Below are positions 1 to 8,707 of a DNA stretch of 64,000 nucleotides, in pieces; within the stretch, counting starts at the first letter, position 1; the number at the start of each line of letters is the position of its first letter. Below the pieces are notes generated by a model that was given only the letters and a program-made list of their open reading frames with translations, was not told the DNA's origin and did no database searches. Source of the DNA: Paenibacillus sp. 1_12 (GTDB taxonomy: Bacteria; Bacillota; Bacilli; Paenibacillales; NBRC-103111); NCBI RefSeq assembly GCF_900114475.1, contig NZ_FOTE01000004.1, forward strand, positions 127,580 through 191,579, read 5' to 3'. A program made the translations under genes and the position numbers.

Positions 1-504
1 AAGATAGGGCGCAACTCGCTTGACAAATACTCCTGATCGCTGGGTTTCATCAACGATCACCTACCAATGATATTCGGCGTACGTCATAATTACTCATCCT
101 CATGAACGTTCTCTCCTTTACCTGTCGCGATCGTCCTACTCAATCCAATGAACCGTATAAAACGCTTACATTCCAGTGCCTATTCCTCCGCAATTGGCGT
201 CAGTGGGAAGAAGGATGTACACCTTACTAACAACTTACTTACTTCTAGTCTATCACGTGCCATGGGCTTCCCGCTAGACATTTGGGCTGCGCTTGTAAAG
301 ATAAAATCAGCGTGAGACATAGTGACTTTTTAGAATGTACTTATAAATAATTATAGTTTAATTATATAATGTCAGTATAATAACCCTATAAACCTATTAG
401 CTCTGATCATACAGAAGGGTTTCTTTTCCAATGGTTGCTGTACATACTTGTTCATGGACGATTACGGGAAAGTTGGTTCACATTTCGACGGGGAGAGATG
501 AAAT
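1..504. other. Gene-poor left edge
   Basis: No convincing gene is seen here. On the minus strand two short reading stretches look weakly protein-like: a 33-codon frame around 190-290, and a frame opening with ATG at 48-50 that runs off the left edge. Both are interrupted by stops or too short to judge, so they may be eroded coding remnants or chance. The 330-400 stretch is AT-rich and could hold the promoter of the gene starting at 505. Confidence 0.3.
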
Positions 505-1641
505 ATGGCTACGAATACAACTAATGAAGAAATGAAGGTAATACTTGGTGAGCTCGATACGCTGTTCGAATCCTTTTACGAATGGCTGGCAGGTCAATAT
601 GATTGTGCATCGGGTGGATTCTATTATGCGCGAAGCTCTTACCATATGGACAACTTCATTCCTGATATCGAATCGAGCGCACAGGCACTGAATATTATCG
701 AGAGATCGGGACTTCTGCCTGAGCTTCCCGAGCGTGTACGACAAGGTTTGATCGCTTTTTTTCAAAATAAGCAGGATCCGGCTTCAGGTTACTTTTACGA
801 CGCGGATGACAACATGCGCAAAGATGAAGTGATGGTGGGGCGGGCGCTCGGTTACAGCACGAATTCACTGCGGAAGCTCGGCGGCCAGCCGCTGTATACA
901 TTGCCACATCAACAGCAGGAGCCACCTGAATTTATGCAATCACCTGAAACCTACGTGGAATGGCTGAAAAGCGTCGACCTGCGTAACAGTTGGAGAGGAT
1001 GTGACCTCATGTGCGCCCCAAATCACCATGTGGCAGCGTTGAATGTGCAAGATCAACGTAGTTATGTGGATGCGGCGGCCGCTTATTTTGCATCCATCCA
1101 AGACCCGGAAACAGGACTGTGGGGTGAGGGGAACTTATATATTCGTATTTCAGGAACATTTAAACTCAACATGTTTTACAAGCGTTTTGGGTTATCGGTG
1201 CCCCATCTTGACCGCATCTTACGTACGATACAGCTGTGCCTGAGGACTGAGGAAGCTATCGATATGTGTTGGATTCGCAATCCGCTCGATTTGCTGGAGG
1301 CGTTCCGCGAAGAACTGAAGGTGCCAGCGGAAGATTTTGCGGAAATTATGCATATCTCCATTGCCAACATGCGAAAGCTGCTTCGATCCGATGGAGGTTT
1401 CTCCCGTGAGCTAAAGCATTCGCCGACTGCTCCGAATGTGGCACAGGTGAAAGAGGGCGAATTTTATCCTTATATGCCAGCAGCGGTACCTATCGGTCTT
1501 GGCCTTGTTGAGGGCGATATGAACGCAGGTACGCAGGCGATCTGGATTCGTCAAATCGGTTATGAGCTGGGCGGAATTGATCATCTGCCTTTGGATTATG
1601 CACGTACATTTCGTAATGCCATAGAGGCTCGTCTGGCATAA
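505..1641 (+). CDS. Alpha/alpha-toroid-like protein with QW-type motifs, function unknown
   Basis: 378 aa, no signal peptide or membrane segment, so probably cytoplasmic. I do not recognise an exact family. Two segments resemble the QW repeat of terpene cyclases and prenyltransferase-type alpha/alpha barrels (basic-Gly/Ala-x-x-Phe/Tyr, then Gln-x3-Gly-x-Trp): FFQNKQDPASGYF near residue 90 and YFASIQDPETGLW near residue 200. The start ATG follows GGGGAGAG about 8 bases upstream. A terminator follows at 1683, so it is probably monocistronic. The next gene is a putative transmembrane terpene cyclase, which makes a terpenoid link attractive, but no aspartate-rich cyclase motif (DxDD) is visible. 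It could instead be a six-hairpin glycosidase-like or other toroid protein. Confidence 0.5.
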   Translation: MATNTTNEEMKVILGELDTLFESFYEWLAGQYDCASGGFYYARSSYHMDNFIPDIESSAQALNIIERSGLLPELPERVRQGLIAFFQNKQDPASGYFYDADDNMRKDEVMVGRALGYSTNSLRKLGGQPLYTLPHQQQEPPEFMQSPETYVEWLKSVDLRNSWRGCDLMCAPNHHVAALNVQDQRSYVDAAAAYFASIQDPETGLWGEGNLYIRISGTFKLNMFYKRFGLSVPHLDRILRTIQLCLRTEEAIDMCWIRNPLDLLEAFREELKVPAEDFAEIMHISIANMRKLLRSDGGFSRELKHSPTAPNVAQVKEGEFYPYMPAAVPIGLGLVEGDMNAGTQAIWIRQIGYELGGIDHLPLDYARTFRNAIEARLA

Positions 1642-1682
1642 ATGCTGGGTGTGGTGTCAGTTGATGATAATACGAGTGAAGG

Positions 1683-1708
1683 AGCTTGCTGCGAGGCAAG
1701 CTTTTTTG
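1683..1708 (+). terminator. Rho-independent terminator
   Basis: AGCTTGC / GCAAGCT stem with a six-base loop followed by a T run, about 40 bases after the stop of the 505-1641 gene. Confidence 0.8.
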
Positions 1709-1855
1709 TTTCCAAATACCAGTCTGCTTAACGCAGTACTGGATTTCTCATAAACTTTTATGATCGTGGATAGTCTTTGATAACAAAATCATAGACAAGC
1801 CAAGTGCGTCATAGTTATAAGAGAAAAACCTCTGAAAGGATGTGTCTTTCTCCAT

Positions 1856-2527
1856 ATGCAACAGACGCAGCACTTATTTTCTTTGCGTGTAGAACTTTTA
1901 CTACTGCTTGGGATGGCTTTTTTTTGGACAATTACTTATTTGCTTGTGATTTATAAAGGGTTTCGCGATCGCACTTGTGGAATGCCTATGGCGGCGATTT
2001 GTGCAAACATCACCTGGGAATTTCTATTTTCTTTTATCCTCCCTTTCAATCCGCTTCAACAAATCATAACCGTAATATGGTTCTTCTTGGATTGTATCAT
2101 TCTGCTGCAATTTTTCTATTATTCCAAAAGACAAAATCCAACATGGCCAGCCAAAACGGTTGTTATTTCGTTAATTGTCATAGCACTTTTGCTGCACTAT
2201 GGAGTCGCGATGGAATTTCATGATCTTGAGGGCAAATATTCCGCATTTGGCATCAATCTCATGATGTCCATCCTTTTTATAAGAATGCTGATGACTCAAG
2301 ATTTAAGAGGCCAGTCCAAATACATAGCTTATTTTAAAATGATAGGTACCCTCTGCATCTCTGTTTTGAGTTATTCCCAGTATCCACATTCTATTTTATT
2401 AACGATGATGTATATCTTTATTTTTATTATTGACGTCGTTTACATCCTATTGATCACCAACCAGTCGATAAAGATCATAAATCGAATCAATAAACCAATC
2501 GAAAAGCACCTCTTTACAGCTATATGA
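1856..2527 (+). CDS. Putative Pyr4/PaxB-type transmembrane terpene cyclase
   Basis: 223 aa integral membrane protein with about seven hydrophobic segments. The N-terminal half carries YKGFRDRTCGMPMAAICAN followed by I-T-W-E, which matches the family hallmark of a TM segment with a conserved Trp-Glu after a Gly-Met-x-x-x-x-Leu/Ile-Cys-x-Asn stretch in fungal PaxB/Pyr4 cyclases. The candidate catalytic acids are Glu55 and Asp193 (in FIFIIDVVYI); in Pyr4 the reported essential residues are one Glu in an early TM and one Asp in the last. Its length (223 aa) fits the compact family of about 240 aa. Bacterial members are known for drimane-type sesquiterpenes. No prenyl synthase or prenyltransferase is adjacent, so the substrate is unknown. 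Start chosen at ATG 1856; a GAAAGGATG element lies rather far upstream (about 15 bases). Confidence 0.65.
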   Translation: MQQTQHLFSLRVELLLLLGMAFFWTITYLLVIYKGFRDRTCGMPMAAICANITWEFLFSFILPFNPLQQIITVIWFFLDCIILLQFFYYSKRQNPTWPAKTVVISLIVIALLLHYGVAMEFHDLEGKYSAFGINLMMSILFIRMLMTQDLRGQSKYIAYFKMIGTLCISVLSYSQYPHSILLTMMYIFIFIIDVVYILLITNQSIKIINRINKPIEKHLFTAI

Positions 2528-2685
2528 AAGGTGACCCTGTTTATGGATAATTCATCTTTTGCGTTACCGTATTGTATCATTCCTTGTTTTGGTTGAATGA
2601 TCCTAACTTGTATATATCTTGCCAAATTTGGGATATTAAAAGAACAGGGGTTTTTTAGCTGAATGGTGGAATGAGGTGGTAACGA

Positions 2686-4143
2686 ATGGATAATAATATG
2701 AATCTAGAGATCCTGAAGATCTTAAGATCATCTAATCACGCCAGTCTTCTTTCTATGCTTCAAGAAGCCTTTCAACATGCAGCCGATTTTGAAGTAACCT
2801 ATATCGGCGAAGTCGACTCCCAAAAGGTCTATCTGTGTTATTTATCGACACTTGTGGGTTCCAATCATTTCGGATTCCAAATGGCTTCTATGGAAGAACG
2901 CCAGCTACATACGGTATTGGAAAGATACTATGGAACGCCATATTCAGAAGGCAATTTCCAAACATGCGAGAGTTCCATATGCAGCGGAAAGACAGTCTTA
3001 TGTATGGCAAACTCATCCAATGGAATCATTCTGGAGACGTTCAATCCGCAGCAAAGCAGTGTGCAGCCGCCTCAAACCGAAAATGTTATACAAGGACCGA
3101 TGTATGCTTTTAATGAAAATTATCAAACGAATATAGCATTACTGCGCCAAAGAATGAAAACATCGCGATTAAAAATATGGGAATCTACTGTGGGCAATAT
3201 TATGCATACCAAAGTAGGCGTTGTTTACCTGCAGGATGTAACGGAACCCAGTCTGGTTCACACTATATGTGACCAATTAAAGAAAGTGGATGTCGATGGC
3301 ATTCAGGACACGGGAGAGCTTCTGCGATTGCTGAATAATCAATCTACTTTTAATTTGTATCCCATCGCCCTCACCTCAGAACGTCCGGATCGAGCGGCAG
3401 CCTCCTTGTTAGATGGAAAAGTGATTATTATTCTTGACGGAACTCCTTTCTCCATCATTGCTCCGACCGCTTTTGTAGACTTTTGGCATTCCGCCGAGGA
3501 TCAATATTTATCTCCTTTTATTGCTGTTTTTCTAAGGGTGCTGCGGTTTGCAGCATTAATGATTAATTTGTTCTTGCCTGGCTTTTATGTGGCGATAACC
3601 TCGGTTAACATTGATGTCAATCGGTTGGAGATTAGTCTCGCGGCTGCAGCTAGCAGGGAAGGCGTGCCTTATCCTGTCTTAATTGAAGCTATGCTCATGC
3701 TGTTGATATTAGATTTTATTGTAGAAGCCGGAGTTCGTCTTCCCAAGTCGATTAGCTCTACAGTAACCATGGTAGGTGGCGTCGTTCTGGGCCAAGCTAT
3801 CATCCAAGCTAACATTGTAAGCAATCTGTTAGTGATCGTTGCTGCGACCACTGCTATTACGAATTTTATCGTTATCGATTATCAGATGGGGCTTGTGCAA
3901 CGATTATTAAAGTATTTTGTTCTGATAGGAGCCAGTTTAATTGGAGTTTTGGGTATCGTCGTCTGTTTCGTGATTATGGTTATCTTTCTTTCACGTATTG
4001 AATCCTTTGGTGTTTCTTATCTGACTCCTATTGGCCCAATGGCTCGGGTTCGCTCTCGGGGTATTGGACTGCATACCAATAAGCATCCTTTTTCAATTAG
4101 GTTTCTCATGAATTCTTGGAAAGAGAAGAGGCAGAGGACTTGA
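2686..4143 (+). CDS. Spore germination protein, GerA/GerKA family (receptor A subunit)
   Basis: 485 aa, usual length for the GerAA family. It has a hydrophilic N-terminal domain of about 280 residues with the family signature SRLKIWESTVGNIMHTKVGVVYLQD, then about five membrane segments (residues about 285-430), including the typical VVGGVVLGQAIIQANIVS stretch. The A subunit forms the nutrient-gated receptor with the B and C subunits in the inner spore membrane. The start ATG has GAGGTGG upstream. It overlaps the following B-subunit gene by 28 bases, so this is an A-B-C operon. These operons are normally transcribed in the forespore by sigma-G; I could not define a convincing sigma-G promoter. 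Confidence 0.93.
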   Translation: MDNNMNLEILKILRSSNHASLLSMLQEAFQHAADFEVTYIGEVDSQKVYLCYLSTLVGSNHFGFQMASMEERQLHTVLERYYGTPYSEGNFQTCESSICSGKTVLCMANSSNGIILETFNPQQSSVQPPQTENVIQGPMYAFNENYQTNIALLRQRMKTSRLKIWESTVGNIMHTKVGVVYLQDVTEPSLVHTICDQLKKVDVDGIQDTGELLRLLNNQSTFNLYPIALTSERPDRAAASLLDGKVIIILDGTPFSIIAPTAFVDFWHSAEDQYLSPFIAVFLRVLRFAALMINLFLPGFYVAITSVNIDVNRLEISLAAAASREGVPYPVLIEAMLMLLILDFIVEAGVRLPKSISSTVTMVGGVVLGQAIIQANIVSNLLVIVAATTAITNFIVIDYQMGLVQRLLKYFVLIGASLIGVLGIVVCFVIMVIFLSRIESFGVSYLTPIGPMARVRSRGIGLHTNKHPFSIRFLMNSWKEKRQRT

Positions 4144-5237
4144 CACCATCCAAGCTGCAAATTTCCTTTAATCAATATGTTGTATTGCAGATGATGATAT
4201 TCGGAGGTACATCGTTTTTCCTGTATCCGTATTTTATCGTCCAGGCAACGAACGAAAGTTATTGGATGATTATCGTAATCTGGATGCTGATGGGGATTCT
4301 AGGTGCATGGCTTTATAGCTGTATGTTGGCCTCACATCCTGGAACAGATGCTTTTGACATTAGTAAGCAACTATTTGGAACAGTCGGGAGTTTATTATTC
4401 AATATACCTATGCTCTGGTTTATCGGGAGCTCCATTGTATTAATGATTCGTGCGCATGGGGAAATGATCTCGATGACCATGCTGCATACAACCCCACAAT
4501 GGTTTTTAAGCGGGGTTGTTTTTATCTCCGTGTTTCTGGCGTCTGGTGGTCTCATTTCAATTGTGCGGACAGCAGGCGTGTTAGTTATTGTAAGTGTACC
4601 GATATCCATTGCTTTAACGCTGTTAGGCTTGAGCGACATTCAAATTCAATTGGGAAAACCGTGGCTGCATATTAACGGAGATTTTTTTCAGCAAACCTCA
4701 TTTTATGCATCATCGTATATTTGGGCTGGATTTATTTATTTTGCAGCTGCCGGTAAATATGCCAACAAACCAAAACAGCTCTGGAAATCGTATGGGTTAG
4801 CCGCAATCTGTTTCTTTCCAATCATAATTGGAGCGGTGTATTTCCCCATTCTAACGTTTGGTCCGGAATTAACCAAAAGCCTTACATTTCCTTATATCAC
4901 CAAAATGGATTCGATCAGCCATTATTGGCTTGTGATTGAGAATCTAACTGCTGTGTTTGTTTCGGTATCTATGATCTATGTCATTCTGACTATAGCTCTA
5001 ATGATCCATTGCTTCGTCGTTGGAGTTCGCACCTTTTTTCCAAAGTGGAATGAAAATTTGTTGTATATGATTACGGGAGTGCTGACTTATAGTTCGGCCT
5101 TAATTATTCCCTCATGGAACTGGATAGAGAAAGCGGTTATAGTGGCTACCCCGATACGTTTATATGTCATATTTGTCATTCCGTTAGCTGTACTTATCAA
5201 ATACCGACTTCAGGAAGGGAAGAAACGGCATCCATGA
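4116..5237 (+). CDS. Spore germination permease, GerAB/GerKB family (receptor B subunit)
   Basis: 373 aa with about ten membrane helices, of the amino-acid-permease-like GerAB family that carries the germinant-binding pocket. The N terminus has QISFNQYVVLQMMIFGGTSF, typical of the family's first helix. The gene overlaps the end of the A subunit, and its TGA overlaps the ATG of the C-subunit lipoprotein (ATGA), so translation is coupled. A second paralogue is at 24652-25746. The germinant cannot be told from sequence. Confidence 0.92.
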   Translation: MEREEAEDLTPSKLQISFNQYVVLQMMIFGGTSFFLYPYFIVQATNESYWMIIVIWMLMGILGAWLYSCMLASHPGTDAFDISKQLFGTVGSLLFNIPMLWFIGSSIVLMIRAHGEMISMTMLHTTPQWFLSGVVFISVFLASGGLISIVRTAGVLVIVSVPISIALTLLGLSDIQIQLGKPWLHINGDFFQQTSFYASSYIWAGFIYFAAAGKYANKPKQLWKSYGLAAICFFPIIIGAVYFPILTFGPELTKSLTFPYITKMDSISHYWLVIENLTAVFVSVSMIYVILTIALMIHCFVVGVRTFFPKWNENLLYMITGVLTYSSALIIPSWNWIEKAVIVATPIRLYVIFVIPLAVLIKYRLQEGKKRHP

Positions 5238-6328
5238 AACCAACACAGCTTCTCCGCCTGTTCGGTATTATTTTCGTATGCTTAATTTTACAAGGATGCT
5301 GGGACGTTAAAGATATAGACAATCGAATGCTAGTTGCTGTCTTAGGTATTGAACAAGCCGAAGATGATAAAATTTCTCTGTGGTTGAGGTTTCCAATAAC
5401 CAAAACGACGCAGACCGGCGGAGGCGGACTTGATAAAAATTTTTTTATGACCCGGCAAAAGGCTGATACGGTGGTAGATGCTTTGGATGAGCTGCGATCG
5501 AGATTGCCCAAATCGCTTGATTTGTCTGAGACGAGAGCTATATTTTTGGATCAAAAATTAGCCGAAAGAGGCGTAAAGCCTTATTTGGAATTCGCAGTGA
5601 GAGATCGAACCCTTCCGTTAAGCACGGTGGTCTCCTTGGTTTCGGGCAGTATGGAGACAATTTTTACAAAGCCTAATCCAACAGGAGAATTATCAGGAAT
5701 ATATACCAAGCTTTATTTTGAATCTTATGCAGGCGGAACTCCTCAAAAAAACAAGGTCCCGATGTGGAGCTTGTTCAGTCGTATATATAACCCTTTGGAA
5801 GAAAATATAATGCCTTTATTGAGCAGAGGTAGTGAGAATATGTTTGAATTAAAAGGGAATGCGTTTTTTGTAGGGGACAAGATGGTAGGTATGATCACAC
5901 CTGAAGAAACACTTATTTACGAAATTGTTTCCAAAAAGATGAGTGATTTTGAAATTGAAACAACAGAAGGAGCAAATGTGAAAATCCTTAAAAATAATAC
6001 CATGATCACCTCGAAAATGAGTGCGGGTAAACCGGTTATTCACATCCATACCTTATTAACGATGACCTTAATGGATTCTTCACAGGCTACTCAGAGCAAT
6101 ACAACAGAAATTGAGGAGTCAGTAAACAAGCTGCTCGAACAGAGAGCTGAGAAAGTATTTAAACAAACGAAACAAAAAAAGTCGGATATTTTTGGTTTCG
6201 GGAATCGCTTTCGAAGTACATTAACATCGGCCCAATATAAAAATTGGCCAGACATGTATGAGCATGCAACCATTGAAATAGAGATTATTTCCAAGCTGAG
6301 AAATACGGGACTTCAGATGATGAAATAA
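5234..6328 (+). CDS. Spore germination lipoprotein, GerAC/GerKC family (receptor C subunit)
   Basis: 364 aa. The N terminus MKPTQLLRLFGIIF leads to a lipobox, LILQGC, with Cys22 as the lipidation site. The family-typical GCWDVKDIDNR follows. The ATG at 5234 is chosen because it sits in the ATGA overlap with the B-subunit stop, has AGGAAGGG upstream, and gives a proper signal peptide; a longer reading from 5114 would place the lipobox internally. The mature protein sits on the outer face of the inner spore membrane. It converges on the LysR gene with only 16 bases between them and no clear terminator. Confidence 0.92.
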   Translation: MKPTQLLRLFGIIFVCLILQGCWDVKDIDNRMLVAVLGIEQAEDDKISLWLRFPITKTTQTGGGGLDKNFFMTRQKADTVVDALDELRSRLPKSLDLSETRAIFLDQKLAERGVKPYLEFAVRDRTLPLSTVVSLVSGSMETIFTKPNPTGELSGIYTKLYFESYAGGTPQKNKVPMWSLFSRIYNPLEENIMPLLSRGSENMFELKGNAFFVGDKMVGMITPEETLIYEIVSKKMSDFEIETTEGANVKILKNNTMITSKMSAGKPVIHIHTLLTMTLMDSSQATQSNTTEIEESVNKLLEQRAEKVFKQTKQKKSDIFGFGNRFRSTLTSAQYKNWPDMYEHATIEIEIISKLRNTGLQMMK

Positions 6329-6344
6329 CTTCACTTGAAATGTT

Positions 6345-7247
6345 TTAAAATGAATGTCGATACGGATTTTGCCGGATCATCTGGATAAGGTTCATGGTGG
6401 AAGCAGATAAGGATTCATTTTTGCGAGTACAAATCGCAATTGTATTTGTAAGATGAATTCCTTCCACATACACTCGGCATAGCTCTCCACGTTTTACATA
6501 TTCGCGTACAACCAACGAAGAGACGAAATTCGCGCCATATCCAGCGATAACAGCAGTGATTGCTTCATGCAGTCCATTAAATTGCAGTGATATGGTAGGT
6601 GCCGATGAATTGTAGGTTCGACATAACGAAAATAATCGCTCACGCGTTGAACTACCCTCCTCGCGCATGACAAAAGGTTCCTTCATCATATCAGGCAGTG
6701 AAACCTGCTGATTGGCATAACGGTGAGTCGGCGCAACGACAAACCATAACTCGTCTTGAAACAATTCTTCAGTCTGAATCGTCTCCTGGTATTCCTCTGG
6801 TAATCCCCCATAAATAGCTATATCCACATCGACATTTAAAAGCAGCTTCAAGGCATCACTTGAATTGGTCGTGGTAATCATCATTTCTACTTGCTCGTAT
6901 TGTTGTTTAAACTTGGCTATCCATGTGGGTATAAGAAAATAAGCGGGTAAATACGTCGCGGCTAGTCGAATACACCCATTCGTACCGTGTCGGTAATCCT
7001 GAACGAATTGTTCGATTTGCTGTTCTACTGCGAAAAGTCGCTTTGCGAGTATAGCAAGCTCTTCACCTGCATCTGTTAAAGCGATCCCTCTTCCTTGAGG
7101 CTTAAGCAAAGTAAGAAGCAATTCTTTTTCAAATTTTTTAATTTGAGCGGTAATGGCAGGTTGACTTATATTTAGCAACTCTGAAGCACGCGTCACACTT
7201 CCGGTAGAGGCAATGACATGAAATAAACGCAAAGCATGTAGATTCAT
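6345..7247 (-). CDS. LysR-family transcriptional regulator
   Basis: 300 aa, the usual family length. The N-terminal winged HTH spans residues about 1-60 (VTRASELLNISQPAITAQIK), followed by a long linker helix and the two-lobed effector-binding domain, which has the RLAATYLPAYFLIP strand typical of this family. It is divergent to the O-methyltransferase gene at 7577, with a very AT-rich intergenic stretch at 7255-7345 where a LysR box would be expected. Whether it controls itself, the methyltransferase, or something else is not shown by the sequence. A palindromic repeat lies between the two genes. Confidence 0.9.
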   Translation of the reverse strand: MNLHALRLFHVIASTGSVTRASELLNISQPAITAQIKKFEKELLLTLLKPQGRGIALTDAGEELAILAKRLFAVEQQIEQFVQDYRHGTNGCIRLAATYLPAYFLIPTWIAKFKQQYEQVEMMITTTNSSDALKLLLNVDVDIAIYGGLPEEYQETIQTEELFQDELWFVVAPTHRYANQQVSLPDMMKEPFVMREEGSSTRERLFSLCRTYNSSAPTISLQFNGLHEAITAVIAGYGANFVSSLVVREYVKRGELCRVYVEGIHLTNTIAICTRKNESLSASTMNLIQMIRQNPYRHSF

Positions 7248-7350
7248 GATGAAACCTCCTTTTGTTTATATTATATATTAAAAATATGAGTTTGATGTAA
7301 AGATATATTATATTTATGATTATAACTCATTTACAATATAACTATCTAAA

Positions 7351-7540
7351 ATGAACAAGAAACACACAGTTCAGAGCGGAGAAAGTGGACCTTTCTGGAG
7401 AAACGAAGTGTTCGCCTTTGCAGTCGGATTCTTACCCTTGTAGGGTTAAGAATTGAATGAATCAGACTGCAACAGCGATTGGAAGAAGGGTCTGCTTTCG
7501 AAGCACCTCCCTGCTGTCCAGATTCTTGGTTCATCTTATG
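7351..7540 (+). repeat. Palindromic intergenic repeat, copy 1
   Basis: A 190-base element bounded by inverted ends (ATGAACAAGAA at the left; the complement of GTTCATCTTATG at the right). Nested stems pair AGAAAGTGGACCTTTCT with the GAAGAAGGGTCTGCTTTC region, GTTCGCCTTTGCAGTCGGAT with the ATCAGACTGCAACAGCGAT region, and ACCC with GGGT at the tip. Copy 2 at 52851-53041 is clearly homologous along its whole length. No coding content or transposase. It behaves like a MITE or REP-like element and sits between the LysR and methyltransferase genes. Confidence 0.85.
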
Positions 7541-7576
7541 ATAGAAGTTAATATTCACAGAGGAGATGTGATAAGT

Positions 7577-8248
7577 ATGAATCAAACGAATACGTGGAAT
7601 AAGGTCGATCAGTATGTAACCGAGCGTCTGCTCCCACATGATGCTGTGCTGGAAAAAGTGCTGTCAGCAAATCAACAAGCAGGATTACCGGCATATGATG
7701 TTACGCCGAATCAAGGAAAGTTATTAAACCTGTTTGCTCAAATGCAAGGCGCACAACGAATTCTGGAGATTGGTACACTGGGTGGATACAGTACCATTTG
7801 GTTGGCGAGAGCACTACCGGCGGACGGCCAATTAGTCACATTGGAGCTTGACCCCCTTCATGCAAAGGTAGCGCAGGCTAATATTTCACTCGCACAGTTG
7901 GATAGTATTGTAGAAATTCGAGTAGGCGATGCTTTGTATCAATTGGCTCAGATGGAAGAAGAGGGCGTACAACCCTTTGATTTTATATTTATCGATGCGG
8001 ATAAGCCTAATAATCCAAACTATTTAAAATGGGCCCTTCATTTTTCCCGCCCTGGGACCGTAATCATTGGAGATAATGTGATTCGTGATGGCGAGGTCAT
8101 TAATGAAAATAGTCAAGATCCCCGTGTAATAGGAGTTAGACAGTTCTATGACTTGTTGGCTGAAGAATCGAGAATAACGGCGACGGCCATTCAGACAGTG
8201 GGCAGCAAAGGTTACGATGGTTTTGTATTGGGTATTGTAAACAGCTGA
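7577..8248 (+). CDS. SAM-dependent O-methyltransferase, caffeoyl-CoA-OMT-like family
   Basis: 223 aa, cytoplasmic, class I Rossmann methyltransferase of the cation-dependent OMT type. SAM motif I is ILEIGTLGGYSTIWLA. The divalent-metal and acceptor site is suggested by FIFIDADKPN (Asp) and IIGDNVIRDG (Asp-Asn). It ends with GYDGFVLGIV, typical of the family. The ATG at 7577 follows AGGAGATG by about 8 bases; a longer reading from 7457 would start inside the repeat element and is not credible. It is divergent from the LysR gene. The acceptor (a catechol-type hydroxyl in known members) is not known. Confidence 0.9.
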   Translation: MNQTNTWNKVDQYVTERLLPHDAVLEKVLSANQQAGLPAYDVTPNQGKLLNLFAQMQGAQRILEIGTLGGYSTIWLARALPADGQLVTLELDPLHAKVAQANISLAQLDSIVEIRVGDALYQLAQMEEEGVQPFDFIFIDADKPNNPNYLKWALHFSRPGTVIIGDNVIRDGEVINENSQDPRVIGVRQFYDLLAEESRITATAIQTVGSKGYDGFVLGIVNS

Positions 8249-8313
8249 TGCGTTTCTTCGACTTCCAAAATCATATTTTTATCCATGCGTCCAATCCAAT
8301 ATCCGCTGATGCT

Positions 8314-8322
8314 CATAGTCTA
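8314..8322 (+). promoter_or_regulatory. Possible mother-cell sigma -10 element
   Basis: CATAGTCTA fits the CATAnnnTA form of sigma-E/K -10 boxes, 30 bases before the YjcZ-like start. No good -35 was recognised, so this is weak. Confidence 0.25.
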
Positions 8323-8351
8323 TATTAGAGAAGGCGAAAGGAGGGGGATAT

Positions 8352-8474
8352 ATGGGTGCATTAGGAGTTGGCGGAAGTTGTGCAAGTTGTGCAGGATATG
8401 GTTTGGGAACTTCTACAGGTGCGATTCTTGTACTATTTATTTTGTTGGTTATCATCAGCTGCGCTTTTATCTAA
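8352..8474 (+). CDS. YjcZ-family small sporulation protein
   Basis: 40 aa: a Gly/Cys-rich head (MGALGVGGSCASCAGYG) followed by one hydrophobic helix (AILVLFILLVIISC) ending in Phe-Ile. This is the typical layout of the YjcZ/YuzL-type small membrane proteins of spore formers, made during sporulation. AAAGGAGGGGG precedes the ATG, a strong ribosome site. It stands alone; a 7-bp perfect hairpin follows at 8481. Confidence 0.8.
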   Translation: MGALGVGGSCASCAGYGLGTSTGAILVLFILLVIISCAFI

Positions 8475-8480
8475 ATAACA

Positions 8481-8498
8481 CCTCCACATAAGTGGAGG
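8481..8498 (+). terminator. Hairpin after the YjcZ-like gene
   Basis: CCTCCAC-ATAA-GTGGAGG, a perfect 7-bp stem just after the stop. There is no T run, so it may be a weak terminator or an mRNA-stabilising stem. Confidence 0.45.
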
Positions 8499-8707
8499 AT
8501 ACATACATGAATAAAGAGACATCTCATTTGTAATCAACGTTCCTATCCTTCTTGACTGCAATTAAATCAGTGATTTCTGTTATACTGTAAACAGCAATCA
8601 TTTAAAAGAGGATGAAGGTGAAGAAGGAATGGTACAACAAGTTCATTGTGATCGAACTTATGAAAGAACTTCTTCTTATAAAGTGGAAATGAAACAGGTG
8701 CAACGAT

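Noticed and set aside
5114-5233. N-terminal extension of the GerAC lipoprotein of operon 1
   Set aside because: It would bury the signal peptide and lipobox; the ATGA overlap start at 5234 fits better.
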